Below are positions 1 through 8,451 of a DNA stretch of 64,000 nucleotides, one piece after another. The notes below the pieces were generated by a model, which saw only the letters and a list, made by a program, of their open reading frames with translations, had not been told where the DNA came from and ran no database searches. The first letter of the stretch is position 1, and the number at the start of each line of letters is the position of its first letter. The position numbers and the translations under genes were made by a program. The stretch spans positions 18,509 to 82,508 of the forward strand of contig NZ_QVEX01000021.1 in the NCBI RefSeq assembly GCF_003434055.1, read 5' to 3'. The DNA comes from Enterocloster aldenensis. Its GTDB lineage: Bacteria > Bacillota > Clostridia > Lachnospirales > Lachnospiraceae.

Positions 1-939
1 AAGGACGGGGTCCGGGTTGAGATTGTGGCTAATATCGGCAAGCCCGAGGATGTGGATAAGGTACTTGAGTATGATGGAGAGGGAATCGGCCTGTTCCGCA
101 CCGAGTTCCTGTTTATGGACAGGACTGCCATGCCTACGGAGGATGAGCAGTTTGAGGCCTATAAGAAGGTAGCAGCGGCCATGAACGGCAAGCCTGTCAT
201 CATCCGCACCCTGGATATCGGCGGCGATAAGGAAATCCCATACATGGGGCTGGAGAAGGACGAGAACCCATTCCTGGGCTACCGCGCAATCCGTTTCTGC
301 CTTGACCGCAAAGAGGATGTCTATAAGCCGCAGCTGCGCGCCCTGCTGCGCGCCAGCGCTTTTGGCAACATCCGCATCATGGTCCCCCTTGTTACATGTA
401 TTGAGGAATACCGTGAGGCAAAGGCATTGGTGGAGGAACTTAAGGCGGAACTGGACAGCAATGGAATTGCATATAACAAGGACATCCAGGTGGGTATCAT
501 GGTGGAGACTGCCGCGGCATCCCTGATTGCGGATATCTTTGCAAAAGAGGCTGATTTCTTCAGCATAGGTACCAATGACCTGACCCAGTATACCATGTCG
601 GTGGACAGGGGCAATAAGAAGGTGTCCTACCTGTATTCTACTTTTAACCCTGCTGTGTTAAGGAGCATCAGGCACATCATTGCCTGCGGACGGGAAGCAG
701 GCATCATGGTAGGTATGTGCGGAGAGGCTGCCAGCGACCCGATGATGATCCCGCTGCTTCTTGCATTTGGCCTGAATGAATTCAGCATGAGCGCGTCTGC
801 CATGTTAAAATCCAGGAAGATGGTCATGTCCTACAGCACCAGCGAGCTTCAGGCGGTTGCTGACAAGGCCATGAGTTTTGCAACAGCAGCGGAGACAGAG
901 CAGTATATGAAAGAATTTGTGGAGAATGGAACAGTATAA
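1..939 (+). CDS. ptsI: Phosphoenolpyruvate-protein phosphotransferase (PTS enzyme I), 3' part
   Basis: Enzyme I starts the sugar phosphotransferase relay by taking phosphate from PEP and passing it to HPr in the cytoplasm. The reading frame is open from base 1, so the N-terminal HPr-binding and phosphohistidine part lies outside the window; about 312 C-terminal residues of the PEP-binding TIM barrel remain. Visible family signatures are GLFRTEFLFMD, the LDIGGDKE stretch, GIMVETAAA, the SIGTNDLTQYT segment and the catalytic-cysteine motif GMCGE. It is followed by genes for an antiterminator, EIIA, HPr and EIICB, so a full PTS set is encoded together. The stop codon shares one base with the start of the next gene. 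The family call is secure; only the start is missing. Confidence 0.96.
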   Translation, partial: KDGVRVEIVANIGKPEDVDKVLEYDGEGIGLFRTEFLFMDRTAMPTEDEQFEAYKKVAAAMNGKPVIIRTLDIGGDKEIPYMGLEKDENPFLGYRAIRFCLDRKEDVYKPQLRALLRASAFGNIRIMVPLVTCIEEYREAKALVEELKAELDSNGIAYNKDIQVGIMVETAAASLIADIFAKEADFFSIGTNDLTQYTMSVDRGNKKVSYLYSTFNPAVLRSIRHIIACGREAGIMVGMCGEAASDPMMIPLLLAFGLNEFSMSASAMLKSRKMVMSYSTSELQAVADKAMSFATAAETEQYMKEFVENGTV

Positions 940-2246
940 TGCCAGTTTATCTTGTTAGTTATAGTATCAGTTTCATATTGGCCCGGCAGCATTTTTACAT
1001 GCTGTCTGGGCTGGTTTTAATTATAGCTGCCCTGTGGCTGTATTACAGGGATTATGCGGACAGCGGGAACATCATTCATCTGAGGGGGCTGTTCTGCCTC
1101 TTTTTCGTGGGCGGACAGGGGATATCCTGTTTTAAGCTGAGCCGCCTGCAGGGGGATTGGGACAATATGACCTGGCTGTGCCTGGGACTGGCTGTGGTGG
1201 CTTTCTGGGGAGTGTTTGAGGTGCTTACAAGGCTGTTTGACGGCTGGAGCGAGGATGATATGGAATCGGTGTACCGGTTCTATGCGTCAGCAGAGTCACC
1301 ATACCAGGTCAGACGTCTTTTGCAGGCCATGGCAGGGCTGACGGCTGTTTCCTGGCTGGCATTTGCCTTTGAAGCCTGGAAGCTTGGGTTCATACCGCTT
1401 TTTTCCTATGGCGTGCCCCATGCGTATTCCTATTTCCATGTGAGCGGCGTCCATTATTTTACGGTGGCCTGTGTGCTGGTGCCCAGTCTTTCCGTGGTCT
1501 ACAGCCTGATGGTCATGAGGCGGGGCAGGGGAGTGACCAGGTCGGGCGGGTTCTGGCTGTCAATGTGCTTTAACGTGCTGGCCCTGGCCATCCCAGTGCT
1601 GTGCGTGTCCAGGTTCCAGCTGATCCTGGCAGTGGGAATGGCGGCTTTTACCTATATTTCCATGGCGGGGAACATTAAGCCTCTTTATGTGGGCATCCTG
1701 TTTGCATGCATGGTGCCAGCCTATCTGCTGCTTACCGTGATGCGCAGCCACAGTGTGGAATACCTTAACGGCATATTTGAGATGAAGAACGCCAATATGC
1801 CTATTTTCGTCACCCAGCCGTATATGTATATTGCCAACAATTACGACAATTTTAACTGCCTGGTGGAACAGCTTCCATCCCATACATTGGGGCTTAGGAT
1901 GCTTTTTCCTTTGTGGGCGTTTACCGGGCTTAAGTTCCTGGTGCCGTCGCTGGTGGACTTTCCTTTGTTTGTGACAAAGAAGGAACTGACCACGGTTACC
2001 CTGTTCTATGATGCCTATTATGACTTTGGCATTGTCGGGATGGTGCTTTTTGGTGCGCTTCTGGGGGCTGCGTGTTACTACCTGGTGCGGCGCAGGAAGA
2101 AGCTTACATGTCCGGCCGGCCATCTGATTTATGCACAGATAGCCATGTATATGATGCTGTCCTTTTTTACAACCTGGTTTTCCAACCCGGCAACCTGGTT
2201 TTATCTGGTGGTTACAGGCATGATTTATATATTTGTGAAATCCTGA
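939..2246 (+). CDS. Oligosaccharide repeat-unit (O-antigen) polymerase-like membrane protein
   Basis: A 435-residue, strongly hydrophobic protein with roughly ten to twelve predicted membrane segments and a central loop rich in Y, F and H (around residues 145-170). This layout is typical of Wzy-type oligosaccharide repeat-unit polymerases, which link polysaccharide repeats at the outer face of the membrane. Sequence identity in this family is low, so the call rests on topology and general resemblance. The ATG overlaps the ptsI stop by one base and has only a weak GGAG about 14 bases upstream; an internal ATG near 999 is possible. A polymerase inside a PTS cluster is unusual, and a role with the PTS is not supported by anything visible. 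It ends just before a new promoter. Confidence 0.6.
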   Translation: MPVYLVSYSISFILARQHFYMLSGLVLIIAALWLYYRDYADSGNIIHLRGLFCLFFVGGQGISCFKLSRLQGDWDNMTWLCLGLAVVAFWGVFEVLTRLFDGWSEDDMESVYRFYASAESPYQVRRLLQAMAGLTAVSWLAFAFEAWKLGFIPLFSYGVPHAYSYFHVSGVHYFTVACVLVPSLSVVYSLMVMRRGRGVTRSGGFWLSMCFNVLALAIPVLCVSRFQLILAVGMAAFTYISMAGNIKPLYVGILFACMVPAYLLLTVMRSHSVEYLNGIFEMKNANMPIFVTQPYMYIANNYDNFNCLVEQLPSHTLGLRMLFPLWAFTGLKFLVPSLVDFPLFVTKKELTTVTLFYDAYYDFGIVGMVLFGALLGAACYYLVRRRKKLTCPAGHLIYAQIAMYMMLSFFTTWFSNPATWFYLVVTGMIYIFVKS

Positions 2247-2279
2247 AAATTATAATTATAAAAAATATCTAAAATATTG

Positions 2280-2308
2280 TTGACTTTTATCTTAAGATTT
2301 GTTATTAT
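2280..2308 (+). promoter_or_regulatory. Promoter of the antiterminator-PTS operon
   Basis: TTGACT at 2280-2285 and TATTAT at 2303-2308 are separated by exactly 17 bases. Transcription would start near 2315, leaving a leader of about 155 bases that contains the RAT site and terminator described next. Confidence 0.7.
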
Positions 2309-2355
2309 TTGGTTAGTGAAGTAAATCTATGGAAGTATAATTAAATAATTAATAA

Positions 2356-2383
2356 GGATTGTTACTGTTCGGCAGGCAAAACC
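2356..2383 (+). promoter_or_regulatory. Ribonucleic antiterminator (RAT) site for a LicT/BglG protein
   Basis: The stretch begins GGATTGTTACTG and ends GGCAGGCAAAACC, which matches the known RAT consensus bound as RNA by BglG/LicT/SacT proteins. Its last bases (AAACC) also form the 5' side of the terminator stem at 2381-2448, so binding of the antiterminator and formation of the terminator exclude each other, as in the classic mechanism. Confidence 0.88.
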
Positions 2384-2461
2384 AGGTTTGTTAAGGGAAT
2401 TGGATGATATCCGCATAAAAGGCGTATATCTCTTTAACAAAGTTGGTTTTTTTGTTTTTTT
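2379..2461 (+). terminator. Conditional terminator overlapping the RAT
   Basis: The segment starting AACCAGGTTTGTTAAG (from 2380) pairs with CTTTAACAAAGTTGGTT (2432-2448) and is followed by a T-rich run to 2461. It lies directly before the antiterminator gene and overlaps the 3' end of the RAT, so it would block transcription of the gene unless LicT binds. The inner loop of about 36 bases is long for a simple terminator. Confidence 0.78.
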
Positions 2462-2472
2462 CAGGAGCAATT

Positions 2473-3303
2473 ATGAAAATATCGAGAATAATTAATAATA
2501 ATGTTGTAAGTACCTGCGATGAAGAAGGCAGGGAAGTCATTGTAATGGGAAGAGGCGTGGGCTTTAAGGCCAAGGAAGGCAGCACCATTGATGAGGATAA
2601 GATAGAGAAGGTATTCCGTCTGGACAGCCAGAACACCATGGATAAGTTCAAGGAACTGCTTGTGAACCTTCCGATGGAACACGTACAGATATCCGCTGAA
2701 ATCATCAGCTATGCAAAAGAAGTGCTGAACCGTCCCATTAACCCGAATGTGTATATCACCCTTACGGATCATATAAATTTTGCGCTGGAGCGTTTCAAAC
2801 AGAAAATGATGTTCAGCAACCCGTTGATCAGAGAGGTAAGAAGCTTTTATCATGCGGAATACCTTATCGGCGAATACGCCATTGCCATGATTGACAGGGA
2901 CCTGGGGATAAAGCTCCCTGTGGATGAGGCTGCTTCCATTGCCCTCCACATTGTCAATGCGGAATATGATGCGCCTATGGGGGATACAATAAAAATCACC
3001 AATCTAATCCAGCAGGTATCAGAGGTGGTTGAGGAGTATTTTAATATAAAACTGGATGAACAGTCCCTGAGTTATGAGCGGTTCATCACACATCTGCGTT
3101 TTCTGGCCCAGCGGGTATTTACAGGGGAGCATATGGAACTGGATAACCTGGAGTTCCAGAAGGTCATCGACAGGTTATATCCGGAAGAATATGCCTGCAG
3201 CCAGAAAGTACAGGCGCTGATTAAATTGCAGTACGGACATCAGGTGACGGAAGAGGAAGTGGCTTACCTGGCCCTGCACATCAAGCGTATCAGGACAAAG
3301 TAG
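2473..3303 (+). CDS. licT: BglG/LicT family transcription antiterminator
   Basis: An RNA-binding antiterminator of 276 residues, controlled by PTS phosphorylation. The CAT RNA-binding domain covers about residues 1-55, PRD1 about 65-170 and PRD2 about 172-276. The four regulatory histidines fall at H100, H159, H207 and H269, the same numbers as in Bacillus LicT. The start is the ATG at 2473, with AGGAG seven bases before it; an upstream in-frame start at 2443 would lie inside the terminator. The gene is preceded by its own RAT and terminator, so it is probably autoregulated, and is followed by EIIA, HPr and EIICB, whose EIICB would be the sensor that phosphorylates PRD1. By analogy it would respond to the sugar carried by this PTS; which sugar is not visible. 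Confidence 0.93.
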   Translation: MKISRIINNNVVSTCDEEGREVIVMGRGVGFKAKEGSTIDEDKIEKVFRLDSQNTMDKFKELLVNLPMEHVQISAEIISYAKEVLNRPINPNVYITLTDHINFALERFKQKMMFSNPLIREVRSFYHAEYLIGEYAIAMIDRDLGIKLPVDEAASIALHIVNAEYDAPMGDTIKITNLIQQVSEVVEEYFNIKLDEQSLSYERFITHLRFLAQRVFTGEHMELDNLEFQKVIDRLYPEEYACSQKVQALIKLQYGHQVTEEEVAYLALHIKRIRTK

Positions 3304-3360
3304 TATGGGTAGTATTATGGTTAAGGTCCCATGCAGGGGACAGAGAAAGGAGTAATAAGG

Positions 3361-3855
3361 ATGTTTGGTTCATTAAAGAAACTGTTTGGGGGAGAAGAAA
3401 AGGATGAAAAGGTCATCGCAGCTCCGGTGAGCGGCAAAGCCGTGCCCATGAGCCAGGTCAATGACCCTACATTCAGCCAGGAGATTCTTGGCAAAGGCAC
3501 GGCCGTCATTCCTTCTGAAGGGAAAATCGTTGCACCGGCAGACGGCCAGGTTACCATGGTGTTTGACACAAAGCATGCACTCAGCATACAGACCGATAAC
3601 GGCGCGGAGCTGATAATCCATGTCGGACTGGATACCGTACAGTTAAAGGGACAGTATTTTGAAGCCCATGTACAGGCGGGAGACAGGGTCAAAAAGGGAG
3701 ACCTGCTTCTGGACTTTGACATGGATAAGATAAAAGAAGCCGGATATGATGTGATTACACCTGTCATTGTGTGCAACACACCCCAGTTCCCGAAGATGGA
3801 GTGCATCAGCGGAATGGAAGTAAAGGCCGGGGAGACAGCAATCATTCAATTATAA
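3361..3855 (+). CDS. crr: PTS sugar transporter subunit IIA (glucose family)
   Basis: A 164-residue soluble EIIA of the glucose/N-acetylglucosamine family. It accepts phosphate from HPr and gives it to the EIIB domain. The motif around ELIIHVGLDTV carries the active histidine (H87), and H72 in the preceding strand (TKHALSIQT) is the usual second active-site histidine. The start at 3361 is set by AAAGGAG about eight bases upstream; an upstream in-frame ATG at 3331 would add ten unrelated residues and remove this ribosome site. It stands as a separate polypeptide, unlike the many Firmicutes where IIA is fused to IICB, and fits the IIA-less EIICB encoded at 4258. Confidence 0.93.
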   Translation: MFGSLKKLFGGEEKDEKVIAAPVSGKAVPMSQVNDPTFSQEILGKGTAVIPSEGKIVAPADGQVTMVFDTKHALSIQTDNGAELIIHVGLDTVQLKGQYFEAHVQAGDRVKKGDLLLDFDMDKIKEAGYDVITPVIVCNTPQFPKMECISGMEVKAGETAIIQL

Positions 3856-3872
3856 TCAGAGGTGGGGATGAG

Positions 3873-4124
3873 TTGATAGAGCGCAGCTTTATCCTGAAGG
3901 ATGAGATGGGACTTCACGCAAGGCCGGCAGCCTTGCTGATGATGAAGATGCTTCAGGTCCGATCCGATGTGAAAATATCCTGTAATGGGAACACGGCGGA
4001 TGCAAAAGATGTGATGGCCATCATGGCCATGAACACGGTGGCGGGGGATGAAGTCGTCTTCTGCATAGAGGGGCCGGATGAAGAGGAGGCCATGAAAGCA
4101 GTGGAATCTGTCCTGGCCGGATAA
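3873..4124 (+). CDS. ptsH: Phosphocarrier protein HPr with Asp at position 46
   Basis: HPr passes phosphate from enzyme I to EIIA. The start is a TTG at 3873, with AGAGGTGGGG just upstream, giving 83 residues; this places the active histidine of MGLHARPAA exactly at H15, as in known HPr proteins. The C-terminal half has the expected open-faced sandwich pattern. The regulatory site is unusual: Firmicutes HPr normally has Ser46 in a KSIMGVM-type motif, but here the motif is KDVMAIM, with Asp at 46. HPr kinase therefore could not phosphorylate it, and it may be dedicated to transport rather than catabolite repression. A hairpin overlaps its stop codon (4109-4135). Confidence 0.9.
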   Translation: MIERSFILKDEMGLHARPAALLMMKMLQVRSDVKISCNGNTADAKDVMAIMAMNTVAGDEVVFCIEGPDEEEAMKAVESVLAG

Positions 4125-4135
4125 CGGCCGGGACA
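4109..4135 (+). other. Hairpin at the ptsH stop codon
   Basis: TGTCCTGGCCG and CGGCCGGGACA form an 11-base stem (one G-U pair) with a five-base loop that contains the stop codon. No T-run follows, so it is more likely an RNA-stabilising or processing element between ptsH and the EIICB gene than a terminator. Confidence 0.4.
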
Positions 4136-4257
4136 GGTAAAAAATGATTTAAGCCTGAGACCAGGTTTAGATAAAGTAATCATGAACAAGTAAATCAGAG
4201 TTTTCCTATGGGAATAATGCCATAAGAGGGCTCAAAATAAGAAAGGGGATTTATGTT

Positions 4258-5733
4258 ATGATGAAATGGCTACAGAAACTAGGTAAATCTTTGATGCTGC
4301 CAGTTGCCGTCTTACCGGTTGCAGGTATACTGTCCGGTATTGGTTATTGGCTCTGCCCGGCTGTCATGCAGGGAGGTGATATCACGGGTACGATCCCGAT
4401 GATTGGTTATTTCCTGACACAGGCGGCCCTGGCATTGATTGACGGCGCAATCATCGCGCTTTTGTTTGCAGTGGGCGTTGCGGTCGGCATGTCAGATGAC
4501 CATGACGGCACGGCAGGCCTGGCCGGTCTTGTTTCCTGGCTGATGATTACCCATCTGCTTTCACCGGGAGTTGTCCAGACATTGGCTGGCATTGCACCGG
4601 ACAGCATCCAGGGGATGGCCTTTGCTAAGATCCAGAATGCACTGATTGGTATCATCGCCGGTGTGATTGGAGCTACCTGCTATAATAAGTTTAAGAACAC
4701 AAGGCTGCCGGACTGGCTGGCATTCTTTTCAGGCAAACGCTGCGTTGCCATTGTTACCGCATTGTTTTCCGTCATAGCGGCAGCTATCCTGTTATTTGTA
4801 TGGCCGATCGTATTCGGCGGACTGACTGCCTTAGGACAGTCAATTGCAAAGATGGGTGCGGTAGGCGCAGGTCTCTATGCGTTCCTGAACCGTCTGCTGA
4901 TTCCGTTTGGTTTACATCACGCTTTAAACAATGTATTCTGGTTTGATACCATTGGACTTGGTGACCTGTCACACTTCTGGGCCGGCGACACATCTGCCAA
5001 TGTAAGCTGGAGTCTGGGTATGTATATGTCAGGATTCTTCCCATGTATGATGTTTGGTGTACCAGGCGCCGCATTGGCGATTGTACACTGCGCAAAGGAC
5101 AACAAGAAAAAAGTCGCTATCGGCCTTGTGGCGTCCGCAGCCCTCTGTGCATTTATCTGCGGCGTTACAGAACCCTTTGAATTTGGCTTCATGTTCCTTG
5201 CACCTGTATTGTACGTGGTATACGCTGTGCTGTACGGTATTTTTACCTACATCACCGTGCTGGTTGGTTTCCGTGCCGGTTTCTCCTTCTCCGCAGGCGC
5301 AACAGATCTCCTGTTCTCAGCATCCCTTCCGGCTGCTGCGAAAACCTGGATGATCATCCCCTTAGGAATTGCGGCATTCATCGTATTCTATGTGGTATTC
5401 CGCTTCATGATTACGAAGTTTAACTTAAAGACACCTGGCCGTGAGGATGATGATGAGCTTGATGAGACAGTTGTAAAACTTGCCAATAACGATTATACCC
5501 AGGTTGCAAAAATTGTGCTGGAAGGTCTTGGCGGCAAAGGAAATATCACAAGCGTTGATAACTGTATTACCAGGTTAAGACTGGAAATCAAGGATTACAC
5601 CCAGGTGGATGAGAAGAAGATTAAATCTGCCGGCATTGCCGGTGTCATCCGTCCAAGCAAGACCAGTGTACAGGTCATTGTCGGCACACAGGTACAGTTT
5701 GTTGCGGATGAGTTTAAGAAACTGATGAAGTAA
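4258..5733 (+). CDS. PTS sugar transporter subunit IICB (glucose/maltose/GlcNAc family)
   Basis: Membrane permease with a fused EIIB domain, 491 residues. EIIC spans about residues 1-390, with around ten membrane segments and the conserved substrate-site stretch GVTEPFEFGF. EIIB covers about 415-491 and carries the phosphocysteine in VDNCITRLRLE (C436). No IIA domain is attached; the separate EIIA at 3361 supplies it. The sugar could be glucose, maltose or an amino sugar and cannot be decided here. GAAAGGGG sits about ten bases before the start; an ATG one codon later is equally possible. A strong terminator follows at 5760, closing the operon. Confidence 0.92.
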   Translation: MMKWLQKLGKSLMLPVAVLPVAGILSGIGYWLCPAVMQGGDITGTIPMIGYFLTQAALALIDGAIIALLFAVGVAVGMSDDHDGTAGLAGLVSWLMITHLLSPGVVQTLAGIAPDSIQGMAFAKIQNALIGIIAGVIGATCYNKFKNTRLPDWLAFFSGKRCVAIVTALFSVIAAAILLFVWPIVFGGLTALGQSIAKMGAVGAGLYAFLNRLLIPFGLHHALNNVFWFDTIGLGDLSHFWAGDTSANVSWSLGMYMSGFFPCMMFGVPGAALAIVHCAKDNKKKVAIGLVASAALCAFICGVTEPFEFGFMFLAPVLYVVYAVLYGIFTYITVLVGFRAGFSFSAGATDLLFSASLPAAAKTWMIIPLGIAAFIVFYVVFRFMITKFNLKTPGREDDDELDETVVKLANNDYTQVAKIVLEGLGGKGNITSVDNCITRLRLEIKDYTQVDEKKIKSAGIAGVIRPSKTSVQVIVGTQVQFVADEFKKLMK

Positions 5734-5759
5734 TAGGTATATGGAAGTGTCCAGATTGA

Positions 5760-5785
5760 GGGGACGGCGAAGGCCGTCCCCTTTT
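5760..5785 (+). terminator. Intrinsic terminator after the PTS operon
   Basis: GGGGACGGC (5760-5768) pairs perfectly with GCCGTCCCC (5773-5781) over a four-base loop and is followed by TTTT. It closes the PTS operon. The rest of the 5734-6039 gap holds only the ROK promoter at 5982-6010; I see nothing else in it. Confidence 0.88.
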
Positions 5786-5981
5786 GTGTCTTAAGATGGG
5801 AGTGGCCTCCCTGCACCATGATTGACAGATGGAGTGCCATGACGCCGTACAAAAATGAATTAAGTAATGACTAAATTTGGAAATAGTTGTATCATATTAA
5901 GAGAGGGGGGAATGGATTGTGCATGATTCATGATGTCAGAGAAGGAAAACAGGAAAAATATACAAATAGCACAAAAAGTAG

Positions 5982-6010
5982 TTGACAAATAAAACGTAAC
6001 TAATTATACT
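5982..6010 (+). promoter_or_regulatory. Promoter of the ROK-ABC-peptidase operon
   Basis: TTGACA (5982-5987), a 17-base spacer and TATACT (6005-6010) form a near-consensus sigma-A promoter about 30 bases before the ROK gene start. Confidence 0.82.
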
Positions 6011-6039
6011 ACTATTTATAACACCACAGGAGAAATAAA

Positions 6040-7221
6040 ATGAAGGATTTAGCAGCACAACATCAAAATGTACTCAGGTACAATAATAGTAAGGCTGTTA
6101 TCAGAGTGATACAAACAAATAAATTCAATCCTATATCAAGGGCGGACATTGCCAAAGTGCTCCAGATGAGCCCCACTTCCATCACAAGGATCATCACATC
6201 CCTGATGGAGCTGGACCTGATTAAACAGGAGGAGGCTTTCTCAAAAGGTGTTGGAAGGAACGGGATTAATATCTGTATCAATAAGGACGCATTTTTAAGC
6301 CTTGGATTTGCCATTGACTGTGATTATCTTAAACTAAGTATCATTGACTGCGAACGCTGTGTGGCAGCGGAAGATATATTCCGCCTGGAGACAGAGGACT
6401 ATGATATTGATAAGCTGATGAGCCGGGGAAAGCACATGTTCTGGCAGCTCTGTAAAAGGGAAGGAATCAATCCGTCGCTGGTTAAGTGCATGGGGATTTC
6501 CTGCTGCGGACTGGTGGATTATAAAAATGGGGTGTCATGTTTCTCACCCCAGCTGGGATGGAAGAACCTGGATATCGGAAAAAAGGCGGAGGAGATATTC
6601 GGCATGCCGGTGTGTGTTGACAATGACATTAAGATGGCGCTGGTGGGTGCTACCTTCCAGTCCACGGACATGAACCACGCGGATGTCACATATCTGTCCA
6701 TTGGCTCCGGCGTGGGGGTGGCCGTCATGTACGGCGGGAATATGGTCCGTGGAATCAACAATGCGGCAGGTGAGATTGGGCATACCATGTTCTCGCTGAA
6801 TGGAAGGCTCTGCGCATGTGGTAAGCATGGATGCCTGTCAGCCTATATATCGGAGCAGGGAGTGGTAAGGGAATGCAGCAATCAGGGGCACCCCATAGGT
6901 GAGCTGAAGGAACTGATGGCCGCCTACCATGGAGGAGAGGAGTGGACGGTGCCCATTATCGACGACCTGACAAAGAATATGGCCATGGCTTTCTGCAATA
7001 TGATATACACCTACAATCCCCAGTATCTGCTGGTAGGGGGCAACATGGTGGTGGATTTCCCTGAGCTGTATGAGATGGCAAGGGTCAAGTTTTTAGATTT
7101 AATCAACGAGGATTTTAATCTGGATATCATAATCAAAAAAAGGGAATTTAAGAACAATGAGGCTATGGGCGCCGCATTTGTGGCCCAGGAACAGTATATA
7201 GACAGGTTGCTGACAACTTGA
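6040..7221 (+). CDS. ROK family transcriptional regulator (NagC/XylR type)
   Basis: A 393-residue repressor of the ROK family. An N-terminal winged helix-turn-helix (about residues 15-80; ADIAKVLQMSPTSITRIITSL) is followed by a sugar-kinase-like effector domain. Visible signatures are the CVDNDIKMAL stretch, the glycine-rich IGSGVGVAVMYGG loop and the zinc site made by H248 with C258, C260 and C265 (CACGKHGC). These proteins release DNA when they bind a sugar or sugar phosphate. It sits first in line before an ABC importer and three peptidase-type genes, so it probably controls them and itself. The effector is unknown. The start follows AGGAG by seven bases. Confidence 0.9.
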   Translation: MKDLAAQHQNVLRYNNSKAVIRVIQTNKFNPISRADIAKVLQMSPTSITRIITSLMELDLIKQEEAFSKGVGRNGINICINKDAFLSLGFAIDCDYLKLSIIDCERCVAAEDIFRLETEDYDIDKLMSRGKHMFWQLCKREGINPSLVKCMGISCCGLVDYKNGVSCFSPQLGWKNLDIGKKAEEIFGMPVCVDNDIKMALVGATFQSTDMNHADVTYLSIGSGVGVAVMYGGNMVRGINNAAGEIGHTMFSLNGRLCACGKHGCLSAYISEQGVVRECSNQGHPIGELKELMAAYHGGEEWTVPIIDDLTKNMAMAFCNMIYTYNPQYLLVGGNMVVDFPELYEMARVKFLDLINEDFNLDIIIKKREFKNNEAMGAAFVAQEQYIDRLLTT

Positions 7222-7338
7222 GATCCTTAACAGCATATTTGAATCTGCAAATAAGCGGAAACAGATATGCTTTCAATCAAAAACATTTATTACACCAATG
7301 GAGTAATAAATTAAATAAAAAAACCAGGAGGAAAAAGT

Positions 7339-8451
7339 ATGAAGAAATTAACAGCCCTATTATTAACCGTTTCCATGGTAGTATCCCTGACCGCCTGTTC
7401 CTCAGGGGGAACATCCGGCACCACAGCTGCTTCGCCGGCCGGCGAAGCAGGCACCCAGGCCACAGAAGCAGCATCACAGGCCACTGAGGCGGCCAAGGAG
7501 GCCAGCGGAAAAGAGGAAGGGTTCACCATTGGAATTGCCTTTGCCAATGAAAATGGCGCCAGATGGCACTATGATGAGAAATTCATGGTAGAGACCATTG
7601 AGGCGGCCGGAGGCAAGGCATTGGTACAGTGGGCCAATTATGACCAGACAAAGCAGGAGAACCAGGTGGATAACCTGATTACCCAGGGAATCGACGCACT
7701 GATACTGATTGCTGTTTCTTCTAATATGTCTGCAACTGTGGAGAAGGTAAAGGAAGAAGGGATTCCGGTTGTCTGCTATGACAATTTTGTTGAGAATGCG
7801 CCGTTGGATGCATATCTGGACCGGGATAACGTGGAAGCTGGCCGCATTCAGATGAAAGCAGCCATGGAGGCCATTGGCGGCAAAGGAAAGATTGCCATTA
7901 TCCACGGCGAACCCACCTCCAGCGTTGTTCTTGGCATGAAGAAGGGATATGACGAGGTCCTTGCTTCCTATCCGGACGTGGAAGTGGTCCTGGAACAGTA
8001 CTGTGAGGGATACAGCGCAGAAAAAGCCCTTAAATATGCAGAGAATGCACTTTCCGCCAACAACGATGATATCCAGGCAATTGTATGTACGGCGGACGTG
8101 CTGACGCTTGGAATCCTGCCGGCGCTGGAATCAGCCGGTCTGGCCGGACAGGTATTCCTTACCGGCATGGACTGTGAGGTGGCAGCTATGCAGGCAGTCA
8201 ATAAGGGGTATATAGGGGTGGACATCTGGACAGAGATTGATGTATGCGCATCCGAGGCCGCGAAGGCAGCCATAGCCCTGGTTAAGGGTGGGGAAGTGGA
8301 TTATGATGAGATGATTGATAATGGTGATTACAAGGTCCCGAAAAAATATGTTCCTATCGTAGGCGTGACAAAAGACAATATTGAGGAATGGGCAACACAG
8401 ATCGCACCGGAAGGATGGATAACAATGGAGCAGATTGAGGGCGGACAGTAA
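7339..8451 (+). CDS. Sugar-type ABC transporter substrate-binding lipoprotein (XylF/RbsB family)
   Basis: A 370-residue periplasmic-binding-protein homologue that is membrane-anchored in Gram-positives. The signal peptide ends in a lipobox (SLTAC, C20), followed by a Ser/Thr/Ala/Glu-rich linker to about residue 55. Two Rossmann-like lobes of the type-I (ribose/xylose) fold follow. AGGAGG lies about nine bases before the ATG. It heads the ligand-binding side of the importer completed by the ATPase at 8610 and the permease at 10144. Family members bind pentoses, galactosides, autoinducer-2 and other small polyols; the neighbouring peptidase genes leave open an amide-linked ligand. Confidence 0.9.
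   Translation: MKKLTALLLTVSMVVSLTACSSGGTSGTTAASPAGEAGTQATEAASQATEAAKEASGKEEGFTIGIAFANENGARWHYDEKFMVETIEAAGGKALVQWANYDQTKQENQVDNLITQGIDALILIAVSSNMSATVEKVKEEGIPVVCYDNFVENAPLDAYLDRDNVEAGRIQMKAAMEAIGGKGKIAIIHGEPTSSVVLGMKKGYDEVLASYPDVEVVLEQYCEGYSAEKALKYAENALSANNDDIQAIVCTADVLTLGILPALESAGLAGQVFLTGMDCEVAAMQAVNKGYIGVDIWTEIDVCASEAAKAAIALVKGGEVDYDEMIDNGDYKVPKKYVPIVGVTKDNIEEWATQIAPEGWITMEQIEGGQ

Noticed and set aside
1560..2123. Long minus-strand open frame opposite the polymerase-like gene
   Set aside because: Its composition (rich in H, Q, R, K) is that of a shadow of a membrane-protein gene, and it has no ribosome site.
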